A stretch of 64,000 bases of DNA from an uncultured Prevotella sp. (GTDB taxonomy: Bacteria > Bacteroidota > Bacteroidia > Bacteroidales > Bacteroidaceae): positions 59,668 to 123,667 of the forward strand of contig CAJOCR010000005.1 in NCBI GenBank assembly GCA_905236755.1, read 5' to 3'. Numbering within the stretch: position 1 is the stretch's first letter; every line of letters starts with the position of its first letter. Made by a program: the position numbers and the translations under genes. A model generated the notes under the pieces. That model was not told the origin of the DNA, ran no database searches, and saw nothing but the letters and a program-made list of their open reading frames with translations. Shown here piece after piece: positions 20,116-28,790 of this stretch.

Positions 20116-21012
20116 ATGATAAAGATCTCTAAGAAAGTTCTGGCAGGAGAGGTGCAAGACTATTTCATGATTACTCTTGCAATGGTTTCATACAGTATTG
20201 GATGGAACGTTTTCTTGTTGCCAAACAACATCACAACAGGCGGTGTGCCTGGTGTGGCTTCTGTGGTGTTCTGGGGTACAGGAATACCTGTTCAGTTCAC
20301 CTATTTTTTTGTAAATGCATTATTGTTGCTTATAGCTCTCTTTATCTTAGGTTGGAAATTCTGTGTTAAGACCATATGGGCGGTACTGGTGCTCACGGTG
20401 ATAACAGCTGGTTTCCAGACAGCAACGGGACAGTTTCATCTTCTTTCCGACCAGCCATTCATGGCGTCTATCATTGGTGCTATCTTCTGCGGTTCGGGTA
20501 TTGGTATGGGACTTGCCTTTAATGGTTCTACTGGCGGTACTGATATTGTGGCAGCAATAGTGAATAAATACCGTGACATTTCGCTTGGCCGTGTTATCAT
20601 GATAATAGATATTGTCATCATCACATCTTCTTATTTAGTATTCCACAACTGGGAGCAGGTGATATATGGTTATGTGGTACTGATGATAAGCTCGTTCTGT
20701 ATCGACCAGGTGGTAAACACTCGTCATCGCAGCGTACAGTTCTTTATCATTTCCAAGAAATACGACGAGATAGCAAGCAGAATAGCTGTTTATCCTCACC
20801 GTGGTGCTACTGTGCTCGAGGCACACGGATTCTACACAGGCAATGATGTAAAAATGCTCTTTATTATGGCCAAGCGTCGTGAAAGCAATACTATATTTAA
20901 GATTATCAACGATATCGACCCTAACGCCTTTGTAACTCAAACCAACGTTATTGGCGTGTATGGTGAGGGCTTTGACAAGTTCAAAGTTCATGGAAGGCAT
21001 AAGGCAAGCTAA
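20116..21012 (+). CDS. YitT-family membrane protein (DUF161 plus DUF2179)
   Basis: 298 residues. Five or six hydrophobic helices form the YitT_membrane region, with signature stretches GWNVFLLPNNITTGGVPGVASV and GIGMGLAFNGSTGGTDIVAAIVNKY. A C-terminal soluble domain of about 80 residues (RHRSVQFFIISKKYDEIASRI onward) is DUF2179, a PII-like fold. Family members are widespread in Bacteroidota and Firmicutes; transport function is unproven. The next gene is a DnaJ-like protein 68 bp downstream. Confidence 0.88.
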   Translation: MIKISKKVLAGEVQDYFMITLAMVSYSIGWNVFLLPNNITTGGVPGVASVVFWGTGIPVQFTYFFVNALLLLIALFILGWKFCVKTIWAVLVLTVITAGFQTATGQFHLLSDQPFMASIIGAIFCGSGIGMGLAFNGSTGGTDIVAAIVNKYRDISLGRVIMIIDIVIITSSYLVFHNWEQVIYGYVVLMISSFCIDQVVNTRHRSVQFFIISKKYDEIASRIAVYPHRGATVLEAHGFYTGNDVKMLFIMAKRRESNTIFKIINDIDPNAFVTQTNVIGVYGEGFDKFKVHGRHKAS

Positions 21013-21080
21013 AAAGGTTGAAAAGGCTTTTTTCGGCACGATTTTTGCTGTACCATTATTGTATTAAATATAGTATTGAT

Positions 21081-21782
21081 ATGGCATTTATAGATTATTA
21101 TAAGATTTTAGGCGTTGACAGAAACATCCCACAGAAGGATGTTAAGGCGGCATATCGTAAGAGAGCAAAGCAGTTTCATCCTGATTTGCACCCTAACGAC
21201 CCAAAGGCTAAGGCAAAGTTTCAAGCGTTGAACGAGGCTTATGCTGTGATAAACGACCCTGACAAGCGCAAGAAGTACGATCAATACGGCGAACACTGGA
21301 AAGAGGCTGGTGCCTTTGGCGGTGGACAAGGTTTTGGTGGTTTCAACAGCGGAGGTGGAAATCCTTTTGAAGGTTTCGATTTCAGCGGCTTCGGCGGTGC
21401 TGGCGGTGGCTTCTCAAGTTTCTTCCAAGATTTATTTGGTGGTGGTGGCTTTAGCGCTCGTGGCGGCTTCGGTGGCCGTGGTTTCGGTGGAGCCCAAGAG
21501 GCTCATCGTCAGAGCACTGGTCAGATGAACGCAACAGTAAACATTGATATGTACACCGCCCTGCTTGGTGGCGAGGCAATAATCTCGCTGAGCAACGGAG
21601 GAAAGGCAAAACTACGTATCAAACCTGAGACACAGAACGGCACCAAGGTGCGTTTGCGTGGTAAAGGCTACGACAGAGGTGACGGTACATTTGGCGACCT
21701 TATCATAACATATAATGTAACGTTGCCAACAGGTCTGACTGAACACCAGAAAGATTTGCTTAGACAAATGAAGGAAGCATAA
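21081..21782 (+). CDS. Short DnaJ/CbpA-like co-chaperone
   Basis: 233 residues from the ATG at 21081 (an earlier in-frame ATG at 21018 adds an implausible N-terminus). Residues 1-70 are a J domain with the HPD motif (AKQFHPDLHPNDPKAKAKF) that stimulates DnaK ATPase. A Gly/Phe-rich linker (about 75-150) is unusually long and contains GGGFSSFF and RGGFGGRGFGG. There is no zinc-finger domain. A single C-terminal substrate-binding domain follows (TALLGGEAIISL, GTKVRLRGKGY). It is shorter than CbpA (about 306), lacking the second C-terminal domain and dimerisation tail. Confidence 0.88.
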   Translation: MAFIDYYKILGVDRNIPQKDVKAAYRKRAKQFHPDLHPNDPKAKAKFQALNEAYAVINDPDKRKKYDQYGEHWKEAGAFGGGQGFGGFNSGGGNPFEGFDFSGFGGAGGGFSSFFQDLFGGGGFSARGGFGGRGFGGAQEAHRQSTGQMNATVNIDMYTALLGGEAIISLSNGGKAKLRIKPETQNGTKVRLRGKGYDRGDGTFGDLIITYNVTLPTGLTEHQKDLLRQMKEA

Positions 21783-21804
21783 AAAACCTCAACATTCTAA
21801 TGAC

Positions 21805-22150
21805 TTAAGGAAAATAGAAAGCAAGGCTCTAATGAGCCTTATAATGTACTTACTTGATTTCTTTTATAAATGCAAGCATTTAAAAGAAATCAAGTAAATC
21901 CATCGCCACTTCGTGGTTTTGCTTTCTTAAGAAAATGCAGCAAAGCTGCTAAAATTGCCTTCGGCATAAAATAAAAAAACAATAGAAATTAATTTTATGC
22001 GCATAAGCGCAATTTTGGCGCACAGCGCCTTATTTTCGTTATGATGTAAGGCTTTAGCCTGATGAGATTATGTTACAGGATGTTGAAAATTTATTTTCAT
22101 AAAGCCTGAAACATAAAATCATCAAAAGAGCAGAATGCTCTTTACATCAT
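21805..22150. repeat. Multi-hairpin dispersed element, copy A (core only)
   Basis: About 345 bp of nested hairpins with the same order as 48126-48445 and 50751-50965. Seen here: GAAAGCAA/TTGCTTTC enclosing AAGGCTC/GAGCCTT, a long hairpin ACTTGATTTCTTTT/AAAAGAAATCAAGT around AAATGCAAGCATTT, CCAC-TTC-GTGG, GCAGC-AAA-GCTGC, GCC-TTC-GGC, GCGC-ATAA-GCGC, GGCGC-ACA-GCGCC, and ATGATGTAA/TTACATCAT enclosing AGGC-TTT-GCCT-type and AGAGCA-GAA-TGCTCT hairpins. Many stems differ from the other copies but still pair. Terminal repeats seen around copies B and C are not visible here. It fills the gap before the GH25 gene. Confidence 0.75.
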
Positions 22151-22212
22151 TATTTTTTTGATAATGATTAATATACAGAGTTGCGAAACATAAATAAAAA
22201 ACAGGCATTTAT

Positions 22213-22243
22213 TTGGTAAACCCACCTATTTTTCGTATATTTG
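22213..22243 (+). promoter_or_regulatory. Predicted promoter of the GH25 gene (near-leaderless)
   Basis: TTG 22213-22215, 20-nt spacer, TATATTTG 22236-22243. The ATG at 22249 is 6 bp past the -7 box, so the transcript would have almost no leader. Confidence 0.65.
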
Positions 22244-22248
22244 CATAT

Positions 22249-22950
22249 ATGAAGAAATACAGCTTATTGATATTATTATTCACAACACTATTCTCGATAA
22301 ACTTAAACGCACAGAACAGCTATATTCAGTGCGAAGACACCTGTACCCATGTTCATGGCATTGACCTGAGCCACTATCAGGGCGATGTGTTTTGGGAAAC
22401 AGTGGGCGAAAATACCAAGATGGCATATGTGTATTTGAAAGCAACAGAGGGAGGCGACAGAATAGACAGCAAATACGAAAAGAATATCGAGTTGGCACAT
22501 AAATACGGATTAAAGGTGGGCAGTTATCATTTCTTCCGTCCAAAGACAAACCTAACTACACAGCTCGAAAATTTCAGAACTCAGTGTTTGCCAAGCGAAC
22601 AGGATCTTATCCCAATGATTGATATTGAAACCAAGGGTGGATTGTCAACAGAGGAGTTTTGCGACTCATTGTTCAAGTTCCTCGGTATGGTTGAAAAAGC
22701 ATACAGACAGAAGCCTATATTATATACTGGTACAAACTTCTACAACCATTATCTGGCTGGAAAGGTTGACGGCTACAAGCTTATGATTGCCCAGTACAGC
22801 AGCAGAGAACCTGTTCTTGACGACGGTAACGACTACACAGCGTGGCAATATACCGCCAAGGGCAGAATCAACGGCATCAATGGATATGTTGACAAAAGCC
22901 GACTGATGGGAAAACACTCTCTGAGGGAATTGAGGTTTATGCATAGATAA
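22249..22950 (+). CDS. Secreted GH25 lysozyme-type muramidase
   Basis: 233 residues from the ATG at 22249, which follows the promoter and starts a clean signal peptide (MKKYSLLILLFTTLFSINLNAQ). The GH25 landmarks are present: HGIDLSHYQGDVFW near the mature N-terminus (first catalytic Asp), AYVYLKATEG, GSYHFFRP, and the DxE motif in PMIDIETKGG. YTAWQYTAKGRINGINGYVDKS is the typical C-terminal strand. It hydrolyses the MurNAc-GlcNAc bond of peptidoglycan. There are no added wall-binding modules. Confidence 0.93.
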   Translation: MKKYSLLILLFTTLFSINLNAQNSYIQCEDTCTHVHGIDLSHYQGDVFWETVGENTKMAYVYLKATEGGDRIDSKYEKNIELAHKYGLKVGSYHFFRPKTNLTTQLENFRTQCLPSEQDLIPMIDIETKGGLSTEEFCDSLFKFLGMVEKAYRQKPILYTGTNFYNHYLAGKVDGYKLMIAQYSSREPVLDDGNDYTAWQYTAKGRINGINGYVDKSRLMGKHSLRELRFMHR

Positions 22951-22964
22951 TTAAATAGTAAAGT

Positions 22965-23050
22965 ATTTAAAGGAAGTAAAGGGAACTTATGCCGCTTTCA
23001 GCGGCGGAGTTAAAAGACATTTGTCTTCTATCTACTTCTAACTTCTTAAA
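22965..23050. repeat. GCCGC double-hairpin leader repeat, copy 2
   Basis: Same layout as 12822-12920: an AAGGAAGTAAAGGGA-type purine arm, hairpin GCCGC-TTTCA-GCGGC, hairpin AAGACATTTGTCTT, and the pyrimidine arm ATCTACTTCTAACTTCTT. In the small hairpin the centre is inverted between copies (CAAATG here CATTTG) with the pairing kept. It ends 15 bp before the ATG at 23066. Confidence 0.6.
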
Positions 23051-23065
23051 GATAAAAAAATAAAA

Positions 23066-24100
23066 ATGGCAATTATTAAATGTCCGGAGTGCGGTCATGA
23101 CGTAAGTGATCAGGCTCCATTTTGTCCACAATGTGGAGTGAGAATTGCAGGTAATGTAACTACTACACCGCCTCCTGTTCCTAACCAAACAGTAACCCCT
23201 ACTCCACAACCACAGAACGAAGAACCAAAGAAAAGCAACAAGACAACTATCATCGTCAGTGTCATCATTGCTCTTGTTCTTTGCGGAGTGATGTATTATT
23301 TCTATAGCGGTGCGCAGTCAACTAAAGAGAAAGAGGCTTACGAATACGCTATGCAGAGTTCTGACCCAATGGTTCTGCAGAGTTATCTCGACACTTACCT
23401 CGATGCTCCAGAAGCTCATCGTGACAGTATTCAGGCTCATCTTGGTTTGCTGAAGGCTGGCGACGAGGAATGGACTAATGCTTTAGTAAGCGGTTCAAAG
23501 TCTGCTCTTGAGGCTTACCTTGAGAAGTATCCTGATTCACCACACAAGGCAGAGGCAAAGCAAAAGATTGACTCGCTCGACTGGATAACAGCCAAGAACC
23601 TCAATTCGGCTGATGGTTTCGAGAAATATCTGGAAGAACATCCTGAAGGCGAATATGTTGATGACGCCAAGGACGCTTTGAAAGGTGTGAAGGCTAAGAC
23701 CGTGTTGCCTGAAGAAGAGGCTATGATAAACAGCACTTTCCGCACTTTCTTCCAGGCTATCAACACACGCGACGAGGCAAGTCTTACATCATGCGTAAGC
23801 ACACTGATGACTTCCTTCCTCGGCAAGAGCGACGCCACTAAGAGTGATGTTCGCACTTTCCTTCAGAAGATATACAAGGATGATGTTCAGAGTATGCTCT
23901 GGCGTCTGAACAAAGACTACAAAATTGAGAAAAAAGAGGTGGGGGATGACGAGTACGAATATACTGTAGAGTTCTCGGCTGTTCAGCACATCGAGTCAAC
24001 CGACGACAGCCGTACTGGCGACCACCACTTCCGCATTACTGCTAAGGTGGGTCCAGACGAGAAGATCACCATGCTGAACATGCGTAAACTCGTTCAATAA
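23066..24100 (+). CDS. Zinc-ribbon membrane-anchored protein with tandem repeats
   Basis: 344 residues. The N-terminal zinc ribbon has CPECG and CPQCG (residues 6-24). A Pro/Thr/Gln linker (about 30-55) leads to one transmembrane helix (TIIVSVIIALVLCGVMYYFY, about 63-85). A large extracytoplasmic region then has TPR/Sel1-like repeats of the form ALEAYLEKYPDSPHKAEA and FEKYLEEHPEGEYVDDA, followed by an alpha+beta domain (about 225-344). The zinc-ribbon plus helix plus repeat layout is common in Bacteroidota but has no firm function. The 3' end overlaps the convergent oxidoreductase by 7 bp. Confidence 0.75.
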   Translation: MAIIKCPECGHDVSDQAPFCPQCGVRIAGNVTTTPPPVPNQTVTPTPQPQNEEPKKSNKTTIIVSVIIALVLCGVMYYFYSGAQSTKEKEAYEYAMQSSDPMVLQSYLDTYLDAPEAHRDSIQAHLGLLKAGDEEWTNALVSGSKSALEAYLEKYPDSPHKAEAKQKIDSLDWITAKNLNSADGFEKYLEEHPEGEYVDDAKDALKGVKAKTVLPEEEAMINSTFRTFFQAINTRDEASLTSCVSTLMTSFLGKSDATKSDVRTFLQKIYKDDVQSMLWRLNKDYKIEKKEVGDDEYEYTVEFSAVQHIESTDDSRTGDHHFRITAKVGPDEKITMLNMRKLVQ

Positions 24101-25569
24101 AATTCATTCGTCGTCACTAATGCACCAACGAGCACACCAAGAATACCGTGCGAGTTGATATTCTGACCTGTTATAAAAAGGTTAGGCACTTTAGTACGAT
24201 GATGCACACGGCCTGCAGGACCAAGTTTGATGTCTTTGGCAATGCCATACATTGAACCTTCGGCAGTACCAGTGTAATCAAGATATGTAAGAGGGGTTGA
24301 AGTGAAATACTCTTTTATTCCCTTACGAAAACCGGGCATATCTCGTTCCATAGCATCGAGAAGTTGCTCGGCTTTTTTGTGCTTGAACGCTTCGTAATCA
24401 TTACCTCTGCGTCCAATAGCTGTACCCTCCCACTGCTTCACATCGTCATAACGCATGTAACTCATCACAATACCAGAACGCGCATATTGTTGATTTTCTT
24501 CATCACAGAGATGCATATACAGATAACCTTCTGGCCATGATTCGGCTGTGTAGTTTTCGCAATTCCATGGCGACTGATTAGCGTAGCTGAAGAAATTATA
24601 ATTCATATATGGCACGCTGTCTTCGTTAAAGTGAAGGTAGAACGAAAATGTGCCAACCGTATTAGGTATAGCACTAACACGCTTACGATAGGCTGCCCGA
24701 AGCATACTACTATCACATAGCTTCAATAACAACTGTGGATGAATGTCAGCTATGAAGCTGTCACCCTCATATCGACTACCGTCGGCACATACACAGGCTA
24801 CGGCACGAGTATCTGAACATTCTATTTTTGTTACCTTTTTTCTACATACCACTTCTGCCCCGTATTTATGTAGAGTAGCCATCATTGACTTCACCATAAC
24901 ATCACTTCCACCTACTATTCTAAATGAACTCTGATTATAAAAGTCCATAACAAAAGCGTAAGTAGAAAAAGGAGTCTTGTCTTTCTCGGCAGCAAACAAT
25001 GGCAGATTACCTATCACTACATTCTTAAGTATTGGATCGGTAATAATAGAGTCAACAACCTCATTGATTGAACGAAGCTGATATTCCATATTTACAGCTG
25101 CATCAGTCTCGGTATTGCTAAGTGAGTGCATGGAAGATGCAGCAGATACTTCCTGAATAACATCCCACAGGCGCTCAAGATTCTGTCGTTCATCAGGGAA
25201 ATCGACAGCAAGAGCATTTATCCACGCTTCTCTGCCTGAGGCAAAATGGTAACGCTGACCTGCAAGAGAAATAACATCTGAACAGTTTTTGTCAAGTTGT
25301 GACAAACTCACAGGAAGCGTGGCGTCATGTCCCAACACCTCAAGATCGGAAAGCAGACGATGAAGCGTCTGTCCTTCTTCGCACGAGCCAATGAAATGCA
25401 TACCCGTCTCAAACTTAGCTCCATGACGGGTAAAACATTGCATACAACCTCCTGGTTGCCAGTTCTGTTCAAGTATCGTTACATGATATCCTCTCTTAGC
25501 AAGGATAATACCAGAAGCAAGACCACCCAGTCCAGAACCTATAATGATTATTTTCTCTTTGTCAGTCAT
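24094..25569 (-). CDS. CrtI-like FAD-dependent oxidoreductase at the end of the polyene operon
   Basis: 491 residues. The N-terminal Rossmann motif IIGSGLGGLASGIILAKRGY is followed by ILEQNWQPGGCMQ; the C-terminal FAD contact is NLFITGQNINSHGILGV. It belongs to the same superfamily as 2222-3733 (CrtI/retinol saturase). It lies 146 bp downstream of the MMPL gene on the same strand, so it is either the last gene of the operon or separately expressed. Inference: it could adjust double-bond order or geometry of the acyl chain. No substrate evidence exists in the sequence. Confidence 0.85.
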   Translation of the reverse strand: MTDKEKIIIIGSGLGGLASGIILAKRGYHVTILEQNWQPGGCMQCFTRHGAKFETGMHFIGSCEEGQTLHRLLSDLEVLGHDATLPVSLSQLDKNCSDVISLAGQRYHFASGREAWINALAVDFPDERQNLERLWDVIQEVSAASSMHSLSNTETDAAVNMEYQLRSINEVVDSIITDPILKNVVIGNLPLFAAEKDKTPFSTYAFVMDFYNQSSFRIVGGSDVMVKSMMATLHKYGAEVVCRKKVTKIECSDTRAVACVCADGSRYEGDSFIADIHPQLLLKLCDSSMLRAAYRKRVSAIPNTVGTFSFYLHFNEDSVPYMNYNFFSYANQSPWNCENYTAESWPEGYLYMHLCDEENQQYARSGIVMSYMRYDDVKQWEGTAIGRRGNDYEAFKHKKAEQLLDAMERDMPGFRKGIKEYFTSTPLTYLDYTGTAEGSMYGIAKDIKLGPAGRVHHRTKVPNLFITGQNINSHGILGVLVGALVTTNEFY

Positions 25570-25602
25570 TTCTTTTAGAAGTTAGATGTTTCCAGATTGC
25601 AT

Positions 25603-25715
25603 CTCCTCCCCATTCGGGGAGCACGGGAGGGGTTTTCATTCTTTCAATCTTTTATTATTTCCATCTTTCATTCTTTCAATTTTTCATTATTTCCATCTTT
25701 CATTATTTCCATCTT
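25603..25715. repeat. GC-rich hairpin followed by low-complexity TTTCATTATTTCCATC repeats
   Basis: CTCCTCCCC-ATTC-GGGGAG at about 25603-25620, with GGGAGGGG at 25627, resembles the GC-rich family at 15541. From about 25636 to 25745 short units such as TTTCATTCTTTCAATC, TTTCATTATTTCCATC and TTTCAATATTTCAATC repeat imperfectly. The last units run into the 3' end of the MMPL gene and encode its ERLKY end. Confidence 0.6.
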
Positions 25716-28700
25716 TCAATATTTCAATCTTTCATTCTTTCCATCTTCCGTTGCATACCGTGTTTGCAACTCCCTATAAGGACGAATGTATTCTGGCGTC
25801 TCTATCCTTTCACGCATAGCGGCATAACGCTCTTTATAGTGTTTCTGCATTCTGCGTGTCATAGCTGTCACCTCTGCATTTGCCTCTAAGTCGATATCGC
25901 CGTTCTTAAACGTAAACGGATGGTGAACCCATTCTGAAGCAGGAATACGCTTGCCTACCTCTATACGCATCTCGCCCTTGCGAAGCATGAAGTCTGTCTT
26001 TGGCAACACATAACCCTGCCCGTGTATATACATCGGCAGAATATCAGCACCCAGACGGTGAGCAAGATAGAATGCGCCCTTATGAAAACGAAGAATCTCG
26101 CAATCGGCAGAGCGTGTGCCTTCTGGAAAGATAACAATACTATAACCTTTATTATAAAGCTCTTGCAACTTATCCATATTCTTATCTATTCCTTCTGCAG
26201 CAGGAAGGAAATCACCATGATGAAGCACACTACCATAGAATGGGTTATGCCATGTCCAGTTATTGGTTACTATGAGCATCTTGGGATGAAGCTGAAGAAT
26301 ACTCAGAATATCAAAATGACTTTGATGATTGCATATCACTACTGCTGGTTTTTCAAACTCTTCACCAACTTCGTTTATGCTATGCAAGCGTACACCAGGC
26401 AAGCATTTCATGAGCATACGGAAGGTGCGCATGATGAGCTTATGGAAATGCAGACGACGGCGTTCTGTGTCTGGCAGTACATGGAAATAAAGCCATGTAT
26501 AAGGCAGCGCACCAATGAACATCAACCCTACAAAGAATGTGATTGAGAACAGCGAACGCGCTATACGTGCAAAGCTATATGGTAATGGCGATGGAATATG
26601 TAGTCTATGCAACTGCTGATGACGTGTTAACCAACCAAAAACCAATGGTGGCAGATAGAATGCCATAACGATAACAGTTGCCATACCTATAACGGTTACC
26701 GTACCCAGAGAGCGGAGGGCTGGATGAGAAGCAAAGACAAGCGTGCCAATACCTATGAACATAAGAATGGCTGAAAAGAGTACACTCTGACGATAGCTGC
26801 CAAGACGTTTGCGCCCTGTGGTGTATTCATACATACAGCCTTCGGTAATAAATATAGTGTAGTCGTCGCCCTGCCCAAAGATAAACGTGGCAAGAATGAT
26901 ATTCACAATATTAAACTGAATACCAAGAAGTTGCATTGCTCCCAATATCCATAGCCATGCTACGGCAAGAGGAAGAAATGATAGTGCAGCAAGTTCTATA
27001 CTGCCAAAAGACAGCCACAAAAAGAAGAATACAACTAACGAACACACAAAACCTATCCAGTTGAACGAGTTGTTGAGCGAGTCAACAAGTTGGGTGGCAG
27101 CGCTGTGTGTGTCTGGACGCTCTATCTTGTTAAGCAAGGGAGAAAGCTGAGTGTAGGATTTTTTCGCCGGTGCTTTTTCTACATTATCAAGAAAATCAGC
27201 AAAGGCTTCTTCTCTAAAGCCGTTGACTTGACAGGCCTCTGCAAATTCTTTCCTCATTTCGGCAGTCAGCGTTATTTGCTTTTTATATATGTCTTTCTTC
27301 TCAACAAGAGGCTTGTCCTCCCCCATTTCATCGTCATTTCCCATAAAGAGAGCCATGTCAGCACGTTCTTCCGCTGTCATGTAATTAATGTGTGAGAGGT
27401 TGCTGTCGAAACTTGTCTGTAAAGAGAAATAGCCCAGCACTATTGTTATAAGCACTACAAGCGGAATCATCACCTTTCTCAGCAACTTGTCTGATGCGTG
27501 ATTAAAGAATGCAGAAACCTTTGCAGGCAGTTTTATTACGGGGAACCGTTTCCCTGCTGGCATTTTCACAAATACAGGTAGAAGAACAAGCACAAAGAGT
27601 ATTGTTCCCACAAGCATCAAAGCACCGAAAGTACCAAGGTCGCGCATCGCCTCGGCATCAAGGAACACAAGACAGAGGAAGGCGGCTACTGTAGTGATAT
27701 TGCCGATGAGTAACGGAGGAACAATCTCACCTAAAGCCTCACGAACGCTTGTTGTTTCACGCAGATGATCAAGAAAATGCAACGGATAGTTAACAGCAAT
27801 ACCTATAATTACCGAACCTATACCAAGAACAATTATCGACACACTGTCCTTAAACAGCGACATTCCTGCTAAAGCAAAGAGAAAACCGAAAAGCAGGGAA
27901 ACACCTATCCACAGTATATCGTGTATTCTACGGTAGTGCCATATCAGTAACAGCATTATCAACACAACTGCTACACCTGCCGTAAAAAGAGCATCACTCT
28001 TTATTTGTCGGGCATTGCTAACGGCAATAGTTGGTGCACCAACAACAGAAAGTCGCCATCGTGGATGCGCCTGCATAAAGCCATGACATATTTTTTTCAG
28101 CGAGTCAGCAATAACGCCATTCTTCTGTGTTTCGCTTCCGCCATACGGAGAACGATACACGAGCAACCCATGCTTATTGTCTTTAGTAAAAAGATAACTG
28201 TCGTCAACAATCTGAAAACGACTGCCTTGACTGCTCAGTCTTTTCATTAATGGGTCGTAAAGGTGCAGAGGATCATAACGCAATACAGCCATCAGCATAC
28301 CTTGCGAAATAATAAGCTGCTGACGGTTTATCTTCATTGTCTCAGCAATATAGTCGGGTGTATGAAGAAGTGAGTCGGCACGCTGAGCATCTTCCCTTGA
28401 AAGAATGTATGGTGCATTGGCATAGGCTAAAGCCATGAGTTGCTCAAGGTGTGCCTCACAAAATTCGTCTTGCATGTTCTGTAAGCCAAGAGATGAAGCA
28501 TTTATCTTATAGTTCACCTCATCAAGCAAAGGCTCAACATATTCTTTTTCAAAAACATACGAAGTGTCTTTGGCAGAAAGTATAACGGCTATCTGACTCT
28601 GACGCATCATCTGTTGATAGACGCTTGCAGAATCCTGTTCCTGAACAGGTAAGAAACGAGAGATGTCTTCCTCGTATTTCAAGCCTGACGCAAGAAAAGT

Positions 28701-28790
28701 CATAATACCCACAAACACAAACAGCATAATAAAGGTGAACTGTTTGTGCTTGCTGAGCATATCGTATATATGTACGAAAAATCGTGTCAT
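25716..28790 (-). CDS. MMPL/RND-type exporter fused to a PlsC-type acyltransferase
   Basis: 1024 residues. Residues 1-760 are an MMPL-family exporter: an N-terminal helix (FTFIMLFVFVGIMTFLASGL), a periplasmic domain, then two helix bundles (about 255-420 and 590-735), with GQGDDYTIF at the conserved Asp-containing segment. Residues 800-1010 are a lysophospholipid acyltransferase with NHQSHFD (HX4D) and FPEGTRS. One polypeptide therefore joins product export to acyl transfer. Aryl polyene clusters often encode both activities. The start overlaps the GT2 stop by 4 bp, indicating translational coupling. The final residues are encoded in low-complexity repeat DNA. Confidence 0.9.
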   Translation of the reverse strand: MTRFFVHIYDMLSKHKQFTFIMLFVFVGIMTFLASGLKYEEDISRFLPVQEQDSASVYQQMMRQSQIAVILSAKDTSYVFEKEYVEPLLDEVNYKINASSLGLQNMQDEFCEAHLEQLMALAYANAPYILSREDAQRADSLLHTPDYIAETMKINRQQLIISQGMLMAVLRYDPLHLYDPLMKRLSSQGSRFQIVDDSYLFTKDNKHGLLVYRSPYGGSETQKNGVIADSLKKICHGFMQAHPRWRLSVVGAPTIAVSNARQIKSDALFTAGVAVVLIMLLLIWHYRRIHDILWIGVSLLFGFLFALAGMSLFKDSVSIIVLGIGSVIIGIAVNYPLHFLDHLRETTSVREALGEIVPPLLIGNITTVAAFLCLVFLDAEAMRDLGTFGALMLVGTILFVLVLLPVFVKMPAGKRFPVIKLPAKVSAFFNHASDKLLRKVMIPLVVLITIVLGYFSLQTSFDSNLSHINYMTAEERADMALFMGNDDEMGEDKPLVEKKDIYKKQITLTAEMRKEFAEACQVNGFREEAFADFLDNVEKAPAKKSYTQLSPLLNKIERPDTHSAATQLVDSLNNSFNWIGFVCSLVVFFFLWLSFGSIELAALSFLPLAVAWLWILGAMQLLGIQFNIVNIILATFIFGQGDDYTIFITEGCMYEYTTGRKRLGSYRQSVLFSAILMFIGIGTLVFASHPALRSLGTVTVIGMATVIVMAFYLPPLVFGWLTRHQQLHRLHIPSPLPYSFARIARSLFSITFFVGLMFIGALPYTWLYFHVLPDTERRRLHFHKLIMRTFRMLMKCLPGVRLHSINEVGEEFEKPAVVICNHQSHFDILSILQLHPKMLIVTNNWTWHNPFYGSVLHHGDFLPAAEGIDKNMDKLQELYNKGYSIVIFPEGTRSADCEILRFHKGAFYLAHRLGADILPMYIHGQGYVLPKTDFMLRKGEMRIEVGKRIPASEWVHHPFTFKNGDIDLEANAEVTAMTRRMQKHYKERYAAMRERIETPEYIRPYRELQTRYATEDGKNERLKY

